DNA of 64,000 nucleotides from contig JAKCOZ010000001.1 in NCBI GenBank assembly GCA_022605955.1, forward strand, positions 19,026,146 to 19,090,145, given 5' to 3'. The stretch comes from Rallus limicola. Taxonomy: Eukaryota > Chordata > Aves > Gruiformes > Rallidae. The notes under the pieces are model-generated. The model was not told the origin of the DNA, made no database searches, and saw nothing but the letters and a program-made list of their open reading frames with translations. Both the position numbers and the translations under genes were made by a program. Shown piece after piece: positions 24,067 through 35,596 of this stretch. Numbering within the stretch: position 1 is the stretch's first letter; each line of letters begins with the position of its first letter.

Positions 24067-27000
24067 CCCACACAAGAACCAACCCACCCCTTGTTCCCCA
24101 GCCAGGTCCCCGGGGCTGCTTGCAGCCACAAAAACTGCTGCTCTGCCCCCACACCCTCAGCCCTAGAACCAGTGTGGGGACAACCGCCCTCAAAACCCAC
24201 CACCACTGCCACTGGAGGAACTGCGGATAGAGGCACCACCCTCTGGCAGCATCTCCTGCCCCCTTGCCCTGAGTCTCTGCCACAGTGCTCAGCTGCTCTT
24301 CTCCAGGCAAACATTTCCATTTCCTCACCACACTTGAATCCTCTCTGCAGTCACTTCCCCTGCAAATCTGATTAGGGGTACACGTTTTCTCGCATCCTTT
24401 AAATAAAGAGTCAGTTATTCACATCTAGAGTTGCTCTCCTATACATTTATTTATCCAATTAATTGCATTGGCAAGCAGTTACCCTTGTAATCATGATAAG
24501 CTAACCATTGCCAAGACCAAACCAGCATGTTGTCCTGCAAAGGGCCACAGCCCGCTAGTCCCACTGCAATAACCAGCTTTTTGCACATACTCATTTGAGA
24601 TGACATTTCTCCCAGCAGTTTCATTATCCCGGCCATCAGCCAGGAAGCCCACTCCCCCTGGGGAAAACTCCTGCCTTCTTGATTGCCTGTTCCTTTGACC
24701 CGTGGCAGGTCTGGTCCTGTTTGCATTCAACCTACCCCCAGGTCATATAAAACTAAGGGGGGGAGTGGAGATAGCCTACCAAAGATGCAGGCTTTGTATG
24801 CTAATAAGTCCCTTTGTTAGCTTGATGGCATATGGGCAAGGCAGTGCAGGCAGCACTGCTGCAGGGCAGGTTTTGGGCAGGAGCAGGTGCACGTGGCCCG
24901 GAGGTGTGCCTGCACCTAGATAATGGTCTTCAGACAGGACATTCCAGCACCTCTGAGGTGACCCATTAACAACTTGCAGGATGTGGTAATGAATATAGGG
25001 CACATAAGTCAGCGCACAGCCAGCACGGCAGGCTACTGATCCTGCACTTCGAAGAGAAACCTGAGAAATTAAACCTTCGCTATGCTAAAAGTATTGGCAA
25101 TGGTACATGAATGTGTTTTATGGACATTTCCCTCACTGCTACCGCCGACTGTGCCTGAATTTCCTGGACTGAACTACAGAAACCACCACCAATACGGCTG
25201 TTCAAAGCCAGTGAGAAACTGAATGTGTGGTGGGTTTTAAACAACAGCCACTCCGTGCTATTTATTCAATTACTGGGGTGCTTTTCTAAAGTCCAGTTTT
25301 GCCAGTCTTACTCTTCATCAGTGCTCCAATCAATTGAGAAATCAAGAGAGTCAACTCTGGGATCAAGGAAGTACTTAAGCAAACGGAAAACTGGGAAAGG
25401 ACCTTAAAATTAACCAGAAAAAGGACCTGAAATTTCCTTTAATCACTCTTTTGATACTATGATGGTAAGAGGCTTATTTGTGCCTTGGAAGGCTGAATTT
25501 TTCTCATCCCTTTTGAGAATCAACGCAAAAGCAGCAAAGAGTATAAAAAACAGGTACGAAATATCACCACAAAAATACAGCACAGTTGTGCACAGATAAG
25601 CAAAAAGAAAACACAACTAACAGGTGTGTTTGGCAGGGAGGGGACTGGGTTTGCACTGTGGAGAACAGCAATTAGAACTCTGTAATACCCCAACTGCTTT
25701 CAAAGGGCTGGGCTGTTTGATTTTTTAATTTCTTTTTTTCTTTTTTTCTTTTTAAGAGTGGCAGGACCAAGGCAAATTTTGCCCACGTCCAAAACAGGTT
25801 TTTGTGATGTTTGTAACACCCACTGGAAATGGAGGGCAGGTTGCTCTCCATCAGCACGTACCCAGTGGGTTCCTAGCAACGCACGCAACACCCGCAACAC
25901 ATCTCTCACCCAGAGAAGAGGCGAGAGCGTTGGGTTTTTTTCCCCTAGATAATCTGAGGTTTCTTGGGGAAGCCCATGTATTATTCACTAAACATTTCTC
26001 ACATACGTTAAATTACTGCTAAAGGTCAACATTTAATATTCCCTGTAAGAACGGATGCATTTAGCCACCCTTCAGAGTAAATGTTGTAACATCTCTCTAA
26101 GCACAGGTCATCCCCCACACCCTGAAGAGGAAGTGTGAGCCAGCTGGGGTGGGAACCTGTGCTTAGCATGTTTTCCACAGCCAGCTTCAATTTTACTGTT
26201 TTAACTCAGTCCTCAGCATCTGTGGTCATAAAGTCCTCAACACGACACAGTGATAGTGAGACTGGCTGGGGCACTCTGAGCTTATTTCTCTTCAGAGGGG
26301 AAGAGGACACCTCTTAAAAGTCAAAGAAAGGTTGGGAAACACCAGTTTTCAGCCTGAATTACCAGATGGAGTGAGTCATCTCTCCAGTTTCGCAACCACC
26401 ATCACAGCCTTGAGGTCAGTAATGCAGTGGATTTTACACAAAGACGTAAAACACCTTGGTGTTGGGTTTTCCTGGGGGGACAGAGCTTGCTCCTGCTATA
26501 TGGGGCTAGCAGCTATGGAAGAGCAGCCAAGTCTTCAGCAGCTTCTGCTCCACAGAGCTACATCTACAGGAGAAATGTCCGAGCAATTCTGCACAATGTC
26601 CCTCCGGCATTTTTTTTTTTTTAACTCATACTGCAAAGCTGAAGACTTTTTCAGCTATGTGACTCCTCTTAGGATCTCTTCTCTTCTTATTTTGTGGAGA
26701 ACACAGAGATCTAGCATCCTTGCCCTAAGCGCTCCTTCCAAAGGAGCGGCAGAAGAAATACCTGTATCTCCCAGGGGAAGGAATTAAGCTAGTGTCTCAC
26801 TGCATGCATCCTTCAAGGTGATGCTGACAACAGTGCCTATCATTAATGGGGCTGCACTAGCTTATATATAACATTGTGGGTACCCAGCTGGAAATGCTCA
26901 GAACCATCGATCCCAAACTTCCCAATGCTGGCACTAAAATTTATGGCCAGACTGCCTCCTGATCAGCAGCGTGCACATGTTGCCCGCCCAAGATACCAGT

Positions 27001-29352
27001 ATTTGCCATCACCCATCGTCAACTATTCTTGCCCCTGCAAAAGTAGTTCATTTAAAGTCAGTGGGATCTATGCAGCAGATTTTCAGTATCTATTCCACCC
27101 TGTTGATAATGTCTATAAATTACTTGGAGAAACCAGCTGTAAAATTGCTAAATTGCTGATGACATGAAACTGAAGGGAGTAGTAAATACAAAGCAACCAC
27201 AAGAGAGATCCAGAGGGATTCGGATCACTTATGTAACTAGGCCAGTACACTGAAAATTAAATTTACTGCAGAGCAAATGTAAACTATTGCTCAGCTATTG
27301 GAAAACTGCAGAAGCAAAAAACCCCTGCACTTCAGAACTGAAGCACAAGAGAACAATACCATGAAATAGCAGCAGACACCTATTAAAAAAAAAAAATCTC
27401 TCCTGAAGGAAAGAAAAAAGCCTAATGCAGCAAAGCCTCTGCTGTGATGGGATCTGTGATAGCTGCAGCTCAGCTGGTGCTGAGCAATTTGCTGGTCACA
27501 CTCCACTCAGAGACTGCAGGGCAGGTATGAAAGAAGCTGCAAACAGAAAGCATCCGTTCTTAGCAGGCAGAATGGCTGTTTGATTGTGAGCCCCGCTGAG
27601 GGCAAAGTAAGCTGCTTGGGGACGGGATGAGAAGCTTCCGGACCCGCTGGCCATGCTTGCAGCAGCCAGAGGAAACCCCAAGCAACTGAGCCCAATGTAA
27701 GCTCCGAACTGAGAAATGCACTCTGCCAAGGAAATGCACAAAGGGGCTGTGGGTATAAAAAAAACCAGCTTCCCAGACTATTTAAGTAAGCATTAGTTTT
27801 TCTCAAAGTTGTGCAAAACAACCTGTACCTTACTTCATGTACCTGTTAAACCTGTAAAAGCCCAGAGGTTGGGGTTTATGGAGAACAGGAGCACCACGCA
27901 GCAGCCTGATAACCCCATTGGGGGAGCTCCACCATAGCTGCGACACCAGCACCAGGCGCCGAAGGTGGGGATGTACCAGAATGCTGATGGAGGAGAATCC
28001 AGTGGCCAAATCTGATCTTTTGTTAGCATGAGATTTTTCCAAGGCTTTCCACTTTGCCTGTGCACATCCTTGTGAAGAAGGGGAGGAGGTATGCCTGCCA
28101 CAAGGCAGCATCTCTGCCAGACCCCAAACCCTCGCTGCCCAAAATATCTTACCTGGGCCATGCAACATTACTTCCAATTAGTCTTGCTCTCAGAAATATC
28201 TGAGCTATTTCAGTCAAAATTTCCCCCCACTCCAAAATTAAAATAAAATACACAAAAGCATCGGTTTTGCTAACCCTGGGGAGTTTCAGCACAGGCATTT
28301 ACAATCTGGCAACATGGTAAACAGCTGATAAAGTCCCAAAATGCAGGAAGTCAGTCAAGGGAACTGATTTGCAGAGATAGCTCCCTGCATTACACGTTAA
28401 CACAGACATTTTAGAACTACAGAAGCAGGCACAGGATGCCCACAGTAAGAGCTGTCTGGCAGCTACGGAGAAGTATGTGCTTCACTTCAAGGTGACAGTT
28501 CTCTGGGTTCTGATGTTCCTGCCTCCAGCACCAAGCAACACCCGACAGTACAGCAAAAGGTGCTTTGGTGCCACCAGGTCTGAGCAGTGCTGGAAGGTGC
28601 TGGGTGCCTGCACTTCCCCGAGCCTTCCCAGGGTGCCCAGAAACATTCAATGCTTCCTTGACCGTTTGATGGACCATCACACCCAGGCCACTGAGCGATG
28701 CAGCAAACCATCCCTCCCCATCTCCCGAAAAGCAGTTACATCCTGAAGCCTGGAACTTGTTTAGCTCTATTTTCATATGCATAACTGAGTATCTGACATG
28801 AAATTACATAATCCCTAAAAAAAAACCAAAATCAGAACCACAGAATGGCCTCAAAAACTCAAACCATTATGATAAAGAATATTGAAAAGGTAATTAAAAA
28901 ATGTTATTAGACATAATTTCAGGAGACAAGAAAATGAAAAAATTATCAGTGTTGATAAGCCAAATCTCCCACTCTTAGATGTTCATTCACATGTGAAATT
29001 TTATTGTCTATAACTCTGTACCACATTTTGCAGTAGGGAACAAAAAAGCTCAGGGGGTTTGGGTTTTATTTTCCGTTTTCTTCTCAAATGTGGCATAGTA
29101 AGCTGACTGCATTAGCTTAAACACTGCCTTCTGATCCAAACAGGAATCTCCCAAATGTCCTTCCCCTTCTTTAGGCAGGCTGTACCACTCCACAGCAGCA
29201 GCAGGAAGGTTAATGCCTCCCAGATGCCCTGGGGCCATTTTTGAACCCATGGCCACCCCCAGCCCCATTTGAGGGAGGGAAGGTTCCAAAATCGTGTCTC
29301 TCTAAAAACGAACGAAAACTGACAATGAGGCACAGGGTCAGAAGGAGCCAGC
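24067..29352. other. Unique non-coding DNA
   Basis: A T-rich tract with C interruptions lies at 25721-25753. Open frames reach 151 codons (26332-26787, plus), but that frame crosses a T12 run and its product is unfamiliar. A 19-base stretch at 26394-26412 recurs exactly at 52897-52915. No gene, CR1 or LTR sequence was recognised. Confidence 0.5.
25721..25753. repeat. T-rich tract, (T7C)-type
   Basis: Three T-runs of seven or more separated by single C. Polypyrimidine simple sequence. Confidence 0.7.
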
Positions 29353-29417
29353 GGGCGACGGGAGGGGGCTGGAAGCATCCTGGGGACACAGGGGCACACA
29401 GAGGGCACGGGGGGGGG
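29353..29417 (+). repeat. G-rich cluster, quadruplex-capable on the plus strand
   Basis: Seven G-runs of three or more within 65 bp, ending in a run of nine G at 29409-29417. The downstream half (29382-29417) has runs of 4, 4, 3 and 9 with linkers of 5, 8 and 3 bases. It is simple and G-rich with no coding signal. Confidence 0.55.
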
Positions 29418-29739
29418 CTTGGCGACAAGGAATTTGGGATTTCTGTGCTTGGGTGACACAGGCATACACAAACCCATTGAGAAAGCTGCTTTTAATGGCT
29501 AATCACAAACTGTCCCTTTCCATCTGAGGCTCTGCTAGTTTTTCTCCTTCTACCTGACTTTCAGCTCCAAACTCCACACCAGCACCAAGGCTCCTCCTCT
29601 AGGACCCCACTGAATCACAGTGCTAAATTGGGAAGTCTCCCAAAACATACCTGCTTTTCAGTGCCTACTGTGGGACATCTACCAGCAGCACCCAGTGGAG
29701 ATAAAAACCCAGCAAGCAAGTAACTAAATTGATGGGTTA

Positions 29740-29782
29740 TTCTTTTTTTCCCTCTACCCCTCCCCTCCCTCTCCCCACCCCT
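29740..29782 (-). repeat. Polypyrimidine tract, quadruplex-capable on the minus strand
   Basis: A T-run is followed by C-runs of 4, 4, 3, 4 and 4 (29757-29781) separated by one to three bases. The minus strand therefore holds five G-runs with very short loops, meeting the strict quadruplex rule. Confidence 0.65.
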
Positions 29783-32603
29783 GCCACAAGATTTCAAAAC
29801 AGACACCGGTTCATGAATAAAGAAAAGGTTGTTTGGGTTTTGTTTCTAAGACAATGAAGTTTCATGTATTTTTAGTGCCAAGGAAAATAGATACAGAAGA
29901 AAAGGAAAGAAAGCAGTGTGGATGCTAAAATTTCCATTTTCCTGAGCTCCATCACCTCCAGGCTGTGGCTGCATTCTCCCACATCTTCACAAAGGGAACA
30001 ACTGGGTCTTCCTAGGGGCCCACACAGGTGATTTCAAGTCATACTGAAGTCAGTGGGATGAAGGCACGTGCTTAAATCACAAATTTGAACAGCTCAGACC
30101 TTGAAGGACCTTAGCTCAACCCAGGGCCTCCCCTCAGATGGAAAAAAAAAAACCCCAAACAAACCTTTAAAAAAACCCAAAAGATGACAGTACGACCATG
30201 ACATCTCCCATGCAGCCACAGCAGCTGATGCAGATTTAAAGGCTTTGCAGAGGAGAAACAGAAAGATGGTAGGAGAGGGTTAATGTCTGTAGAAAGGCTG
30301 GAAATGTGGCAATCAGAATAACTATGTTTGGATAAGAAATGTTAAAGATTACAAGTTTCACCTTCTACAGCAGCAGTGTTTGCCTTGTGTGCAACACACA
30401 GGTAATGTGAGTCTTGCTTCTTTGCAGCTTACAATGAGACCAAAGAAAAAGAAGAGATGGATGGCAACTGCAATAGGCAAGAAGCCTGGGTGTAGCTGTG
30501 AATATACTGGGTCAATACTGATAAACACACCGATCTACATGGCTTCTGACACGAAGCGCTCTACTCCTGTGTTTGCTGAAACTGAATTACTACCATCTCT
30601 CACCCATTTGTTCTCTCCCCAGAAGCAGCAGCCTGCATCAGGACACCTTTGTCACACCAGGGCTGGTTTGTTCCAAAACACACAGCTACGCACTTGTGCT
30701 GGCACATGTAATGCACTCCCCAAGGAAGCTCTGAATTCACTGCATGGCACAGGACAAGCTCACAACTCTTCCACAAACAGACATGTCTTATGGCAGATAC
30801 TGACAAAAAGCCTACTCCAACAAGCAATTTCATGTTTAAGGTGCTAGCTAACACCTTTACAAGTCTGATGTCTACTCAAAATCTGTTCTTACCAACAGCC
30901 TGACCTTAGCAGAGCTGCATGCACCCGGCTTCAAATGAAGTCAACACCTAATTTGTTGGCAATGTTAGTTTAGCAACATTAAAGGTGCTTGTGTTTCCTC
31001 AGCGAAGAGGCAAGAGCCCTGTGAGAAGAGCTGGTGGACAGGTTTCTGAGGCAGCAGCATTCATTTCTATAAGTAGACTGCAATTCCAAAAAAAAAAAAA
31101 ATAAATCTGTGTGCATGTTTGCATGAAGCATGGCTCCCACCTCTGGTCCCAAGCCCATAAAGGCCTCTTTGGCTCTTTCAGGTGGTGGCATGTCTGTGGG
31201 AGCCATGCTCACAGAAGAAAAAGAAATGCTCAAGAAGTATAAATGGAACCATTAATTTCTCTCTGTCACTAGCATTCTCCTCACCACCAACCAAGTCAAC
31301 GTCTCACTATTTATTTACACCCACGGATTCAATCCCCAGACATCAGAAATAACTTCCAACCCCCTGCAAGCAATCCACACTCCTCCACTGACTACAAGGT
31401 CACCCCAGCTTGAGGGTCTTTAAAGACACAGCACCTGACTGGGAACTAATGCCGCAAGCTCCAGGTTCAGCTGCCCCTGCAAACATCTCCTTCAGTGCTC
31501 TGGTCGCTTTGAAAATTCACTGTGAATTGATCTACAAAAGTTGAAGAGTTACATTTTTGGAAGAATGTCACTTGGGCCACAGCTCAGGAAAGCAGGTGCT
31601 GAGCTCCTCCTGCTGCCTCCACCCTGAGTCCGGCACACGCCTCAAACCCGCAGCTGCTCAACACCGGGACATGGGTGTAAAATCCTGTCTGGCTGCTGAG
31701 CCACCCATGCTGGTCCCCACTGGCTGTGCCCAGTGGGGCACTATCACCCTGCAAAAGGCAGTCCCTGCTGCCAGAAGTCTTCGTGGAGGTCCCACAGCCC
31801 TTCCCAAAGTGATCTTCATCTTTTTCCCATTAATTCCCCCTATTTTTTCCCTGGCTGCTTCATTCATCACTACCAATGTCCCAGCTGACTGCAAACAATT
31901 GATCCATGCCCCATCTGAAGCTGTTTTATGTATTCATAGAGACCGTGTGTCTTTGCACGTCCTAAGGCTAAGGCTCATCCCAAGCCTTTTCTCTTACAAG
32001 CCTTCTACTTCCAAATGTTTTTTGTTTTATTCTCTTGAGCCCCTTGGACCATTTTCTAGTATATCCATTTCAATTAGCAACAGTACCCAGAGGTAAATAC
32101 AGCACAGGAAGCAGTAACAGCAGCAGAGCACAATACATTTCTCCGCTTTACGTCTGACATGCCCACTCCTCACTAGCAGCCAGAAACGTTGGATGCCAGT
32201 TCAGAGGGAACTGGGAAAGGCTTGGCTTTCAAAAAGCACAATACAACGCCTATTTGAAGTACAGAGGCTTTCTTCCACAAGCAGCACCCACTATCACTTC
32301 TGAAATATTAAAAAAACCCTCACCCCAAACCAAAATAACCCAGCTGGTTATTTTAAGATGTCTTCCCATAGCTGGAAAAGGAGGTTTGAACTTCAGTTCA
32401 CTCTGAGGACCACACCGTAGGAATGCTCAGGTAACTCATCCTGAGCCCCTGACTCTTCTCTGGGCCAGTAACTCTGTACCGAACATGCCTTTATACTCTG
32501 TATATTTAAATATTCCTTCCTGCCTGATCATGTTGTGTCTTTGCTCATTCTTCTTCCATCAGCTTTAATCCATTTGTCTAATCACTCTGTAACAGACTTC
32601 GCT
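29783..32603. other. Unique non-coding DNA including the longest open frame
   Basis: Simple A-rich tracts occur at 30142-30181 and 31088-31101 (A14). The longest ATG-started frame of the window is 31557-32096 plus (179 codons). Its product has no familiar motif, has a hydrophobic stretch in the middle, and shows serine- and leucine-rich low complexity at the end. I judge it to be chance. No splice or promoter evidence supports a gene. Confidence 0.45.
30142..30181. repeat. A/C-rich simple tract
   Basis: A11-CCCC-AAACAAACC-TTT-A7-CCC-AAAA pattern. Confidence 0.65.
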
Positions 32604-32652
32604 AAAAAAAAAAAAAACAAACAAAAAAAACAACCAAAACCCACCACAAACA
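32604..32652. repeat. A/C-only simple tract
   Basis: An A14 run is followed by AAAC/AACC units for 49 bases without G or T. Confidence 0.75.
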
Positions 32653-35546
32653 AGCACCTTTTTAATGTAAGAAACACCTTCTGTAAAGTGTGGACCCCTG
32701 CCAGGGCTGCCCACATAACCCAGAGGCAACTCACAAGTTTGCATGGACTCATGGCCATCCCTATTCAATGAAGCTTTTCTCCACTTTTAAGCCCAAGGAC
32801 TCCCTTGCCCTTGCTGAGGGCAGCATGGCCAAATCAGCAAGACAACACACAACCCAAGAATAAATGGGGAAGGGAAATCAACCCTTAGCTTTTTGTCCAA
32901 TTATAACCGGAGAAGCTACAGTTCTCAAATCCAGTACAAATCCAGGAATAAAAGGCACATCTGGGAAAATCTGAATTTAAATTTGCCCTTACTACTGCTG
33001 ATAGAAGAATATCACAGTGGGATGAGGAGCAAAGAGCCTTCCAGAAAGATGGAATGGCCAAAAAATAATACCTTCCCCCTGTAGCCATGAGGCAAAGAAA
33101 CATGCCTACTAAGAAGCACTAGTGCATCTCCAAAATCGCAACACAGATTATGGATATATGTAGTTCCAAAACAGAAAGCACTGTGCTAAGGAACATGTTC
33201 TCTTAGAATAAATCAAGGGGTGCTATACAAACATACCACACAGACCTGCTATCACAGTGAGATTCTGGAGGACCTCAACACTACACAAAACCTTGAACCA
33301 CCATGAACTAGGGAGCCCCTTCATATGTCAGCAAGAGCACAGTGGAATTCTTTGTCCACCCAAATGAGCCCCTACCAATGGATACTGCACTCAGCCAAAA
33401 AGTCACATTCACATGCCTCTCTCAAACCAATGCCACCATAATTCACCTTCAATCAATAAATCCCAAGAAGCTGTGTTTCTGCTGGCTAATCCCACTGGGC
33501 GGCCAGCCAAGCTCAAAACCCCTGTCACTCAGAGCAACTGGCATTGCCAGCCTGTGATGACATTATATGACATTATGCTCAGACGTGCGATGGAGAACAG
33601 CCTGACCCAGACACGGCGGGCAATGCCAACGCCACCTCGGAGCAACCCTCTGACTTGCAAACTCAAAGTGCCAAAGTTTGTTCTGAATATTCAAGACACC
33701 TAAAGGAATCCAGAAAGGCTTACTAGGGTCCATTTTCCAAATTGCTGATTACTGAGTACCATAAATGAACACTGCAGATAAATTACAATTTCCTACAGAA
33801 CCTTCACTGCCTGAAAGGCACTTTTCCCACAACTTACTTCACTTGTATATTTTTAGCTCTTGTGACAGGTAGGAAACACTCACCTCCTTTGGCAGGCTCG
33901 TCTACACCGTGTTTACCACCAACAGTCTTGTTTGTTTTAAACAAGGACAAGCCCCAGGTAAAAGCACTTAATTACAGTGCTGTGTGGTATCCTGGAATCT
34001 TGTATGATTCCTGTATTTTCAGACTCAAGACATCGATTTGTGTGGCAGGTTGCTACTCTTCAGATAATAAATGTAATTCATGTCTTTGATTACCAGCTAC
34101 TGCTGCTTCTTACTTAAAGGTATGTGGGAGAAAAATAAGAGTCCATGACAAATGCACCAAGAACACCAAGCTGTGTTCTGGTATTTCATATAAGAGTTTA
34201 AATGGTACAGGAATCCTTCCATCAGCTGTCATCGCGAGCATAAATTTATCACTAGCACACGAGTGGGTAATGGGGACCCCAGTCTTTGGGTGATGTGGTG
34301 AAAGCAAGCTTCTGCACAAGTCTGGTCCTGAGCCCAACCAAATCAGCCAGGTCTCAACGGCCTCTCCAGCCTGAGACCAACCTAAAATCCACTCAGCAGT
34401 CACAGGATGAATGGAAAAGCCCACCATACCCCTTCATATATCTTCTCCATGACATGGAGGACGCACTGGAATAAACTAGAAGATACTCCAAAACATCTTT
34501 GACTTGGGCAAAGCTCATGTTTTAGGGGCAACTGGCACAGTACTGGGATGTTAAGGCTAATTATTTAACAACTGAACTGTGTTTATAGTCAAATGTGATG
34601 TTAAAGCTTAATATGTTGTCCAACACCTCCCTGGACGTGCCTGGATATTTGGCACTCATCTGGCCAAAGCTCCTTTGACATACATAACCAGTAACTGGGG
34701 TATGGGTTCAGATCAGCCAACCACAAAGGTTTAAACTTCATCCACCAGCCACCTTCTTCCCTCCTAATGTGACTGGCTTAAAAAGCCAGTATATATTTTC
34801 AAACCATAATTCATTTTATTTGCTGTCAGGCGTCGGAGCCTCTGGAGCACACATGCTTCCTATTTTTGAGCTCCTTTGCACAGCCATGGCATGTAAAATC
34901 TGTCATGTGTGGTGGGGGTGGATTTTGAGCAAAGAAGGAAAAATCAAATGAATGCAGCAATTCTTCTGAAATCCCACTTCCGATTCCCAATTCCCATGGA
35001 ATCCCCCTGGGAAAAGCTGGTGTTTTTAAAGGAGTAAGGAAATAGTCCCTTAACCACTGGCAAGTCAGTCACAGAAGCGGCAAGCTCTGTGAATCTGTGT
35101 TGCTATTTGAGTATGCACCGAGGCACAGGTACCCAGACCTCAGTAAACTGGAAGTCTCTATCATCATCTCCACGTACACTCTAAACAGGGAAAAATCTGT
35201 AGACTATGTACCAACAGCAGTATGCTTTCGATGCCACTTCCTTCTGCCAAAAAGGTGGGTTTTAAACCTGGATTCCATCAGAGGCAGACTTTGTGGTCTC
35301 GTTTTCACTCGCACCGGTTCTGTCCCCAACACCATCTGAGCTGAGCTGAACCAGAACAATGTCAAACGCTTCCATTTGTCTTCCTATTTCTTCTAACTCC
35401 GAATTTCCAAACTCTCCCTCGAGAGGCCAGGAATAACCAGTTAATCAAAACCACCCTGTGGTTTGGGATAAAGAAATGTTAACAGCAACTTTTTATGAAT
35501 CTAGCATTCCTGCTTACAATCCATGGTCGCCCCTCTTTAGTTACAC
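32653..35546. other. Unique non-coding DNA
   Basis: Open frames up to 105 codons, none recognised. A small tandem TGACATTATR duplication lies near 33557-33576. No mobile element or RNA gene was seen. Confidence 0.5.
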
Positions 35547-35596
35547 GATGGTATCTCCCTGCAGGATCAGTATCTCTGCAGGATGGTATCTCCCTG
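35547..35596. repeat. Partial tandem duplication, period 35 bp
   Basis: GATGGTATCTCCCTG occurs at 35547-35561 and again, identical, at 35582-35596. Between them a third, shorter GTATCTCTGCAGGAT echoes GTATCTCCCTGCAGGAT. The exactness suggests a fairly recent local duplication by slippage. Confidence 0.7.

Noticed and set aside
23899..24375. 158-codon plus-strand open frame overlapping 143-codon minus-strand frame
   Set aside because: It runs through the AAAAC simple repeat, is open on both strands, and its product is low complexity and unfamiliar.
30085..30140. GACCTTGAAGGACCTTAGCTCAACCC considered as a CR1 tail fragment
   Set aside because: The match is short and needs several gaps. No octamer end is present.
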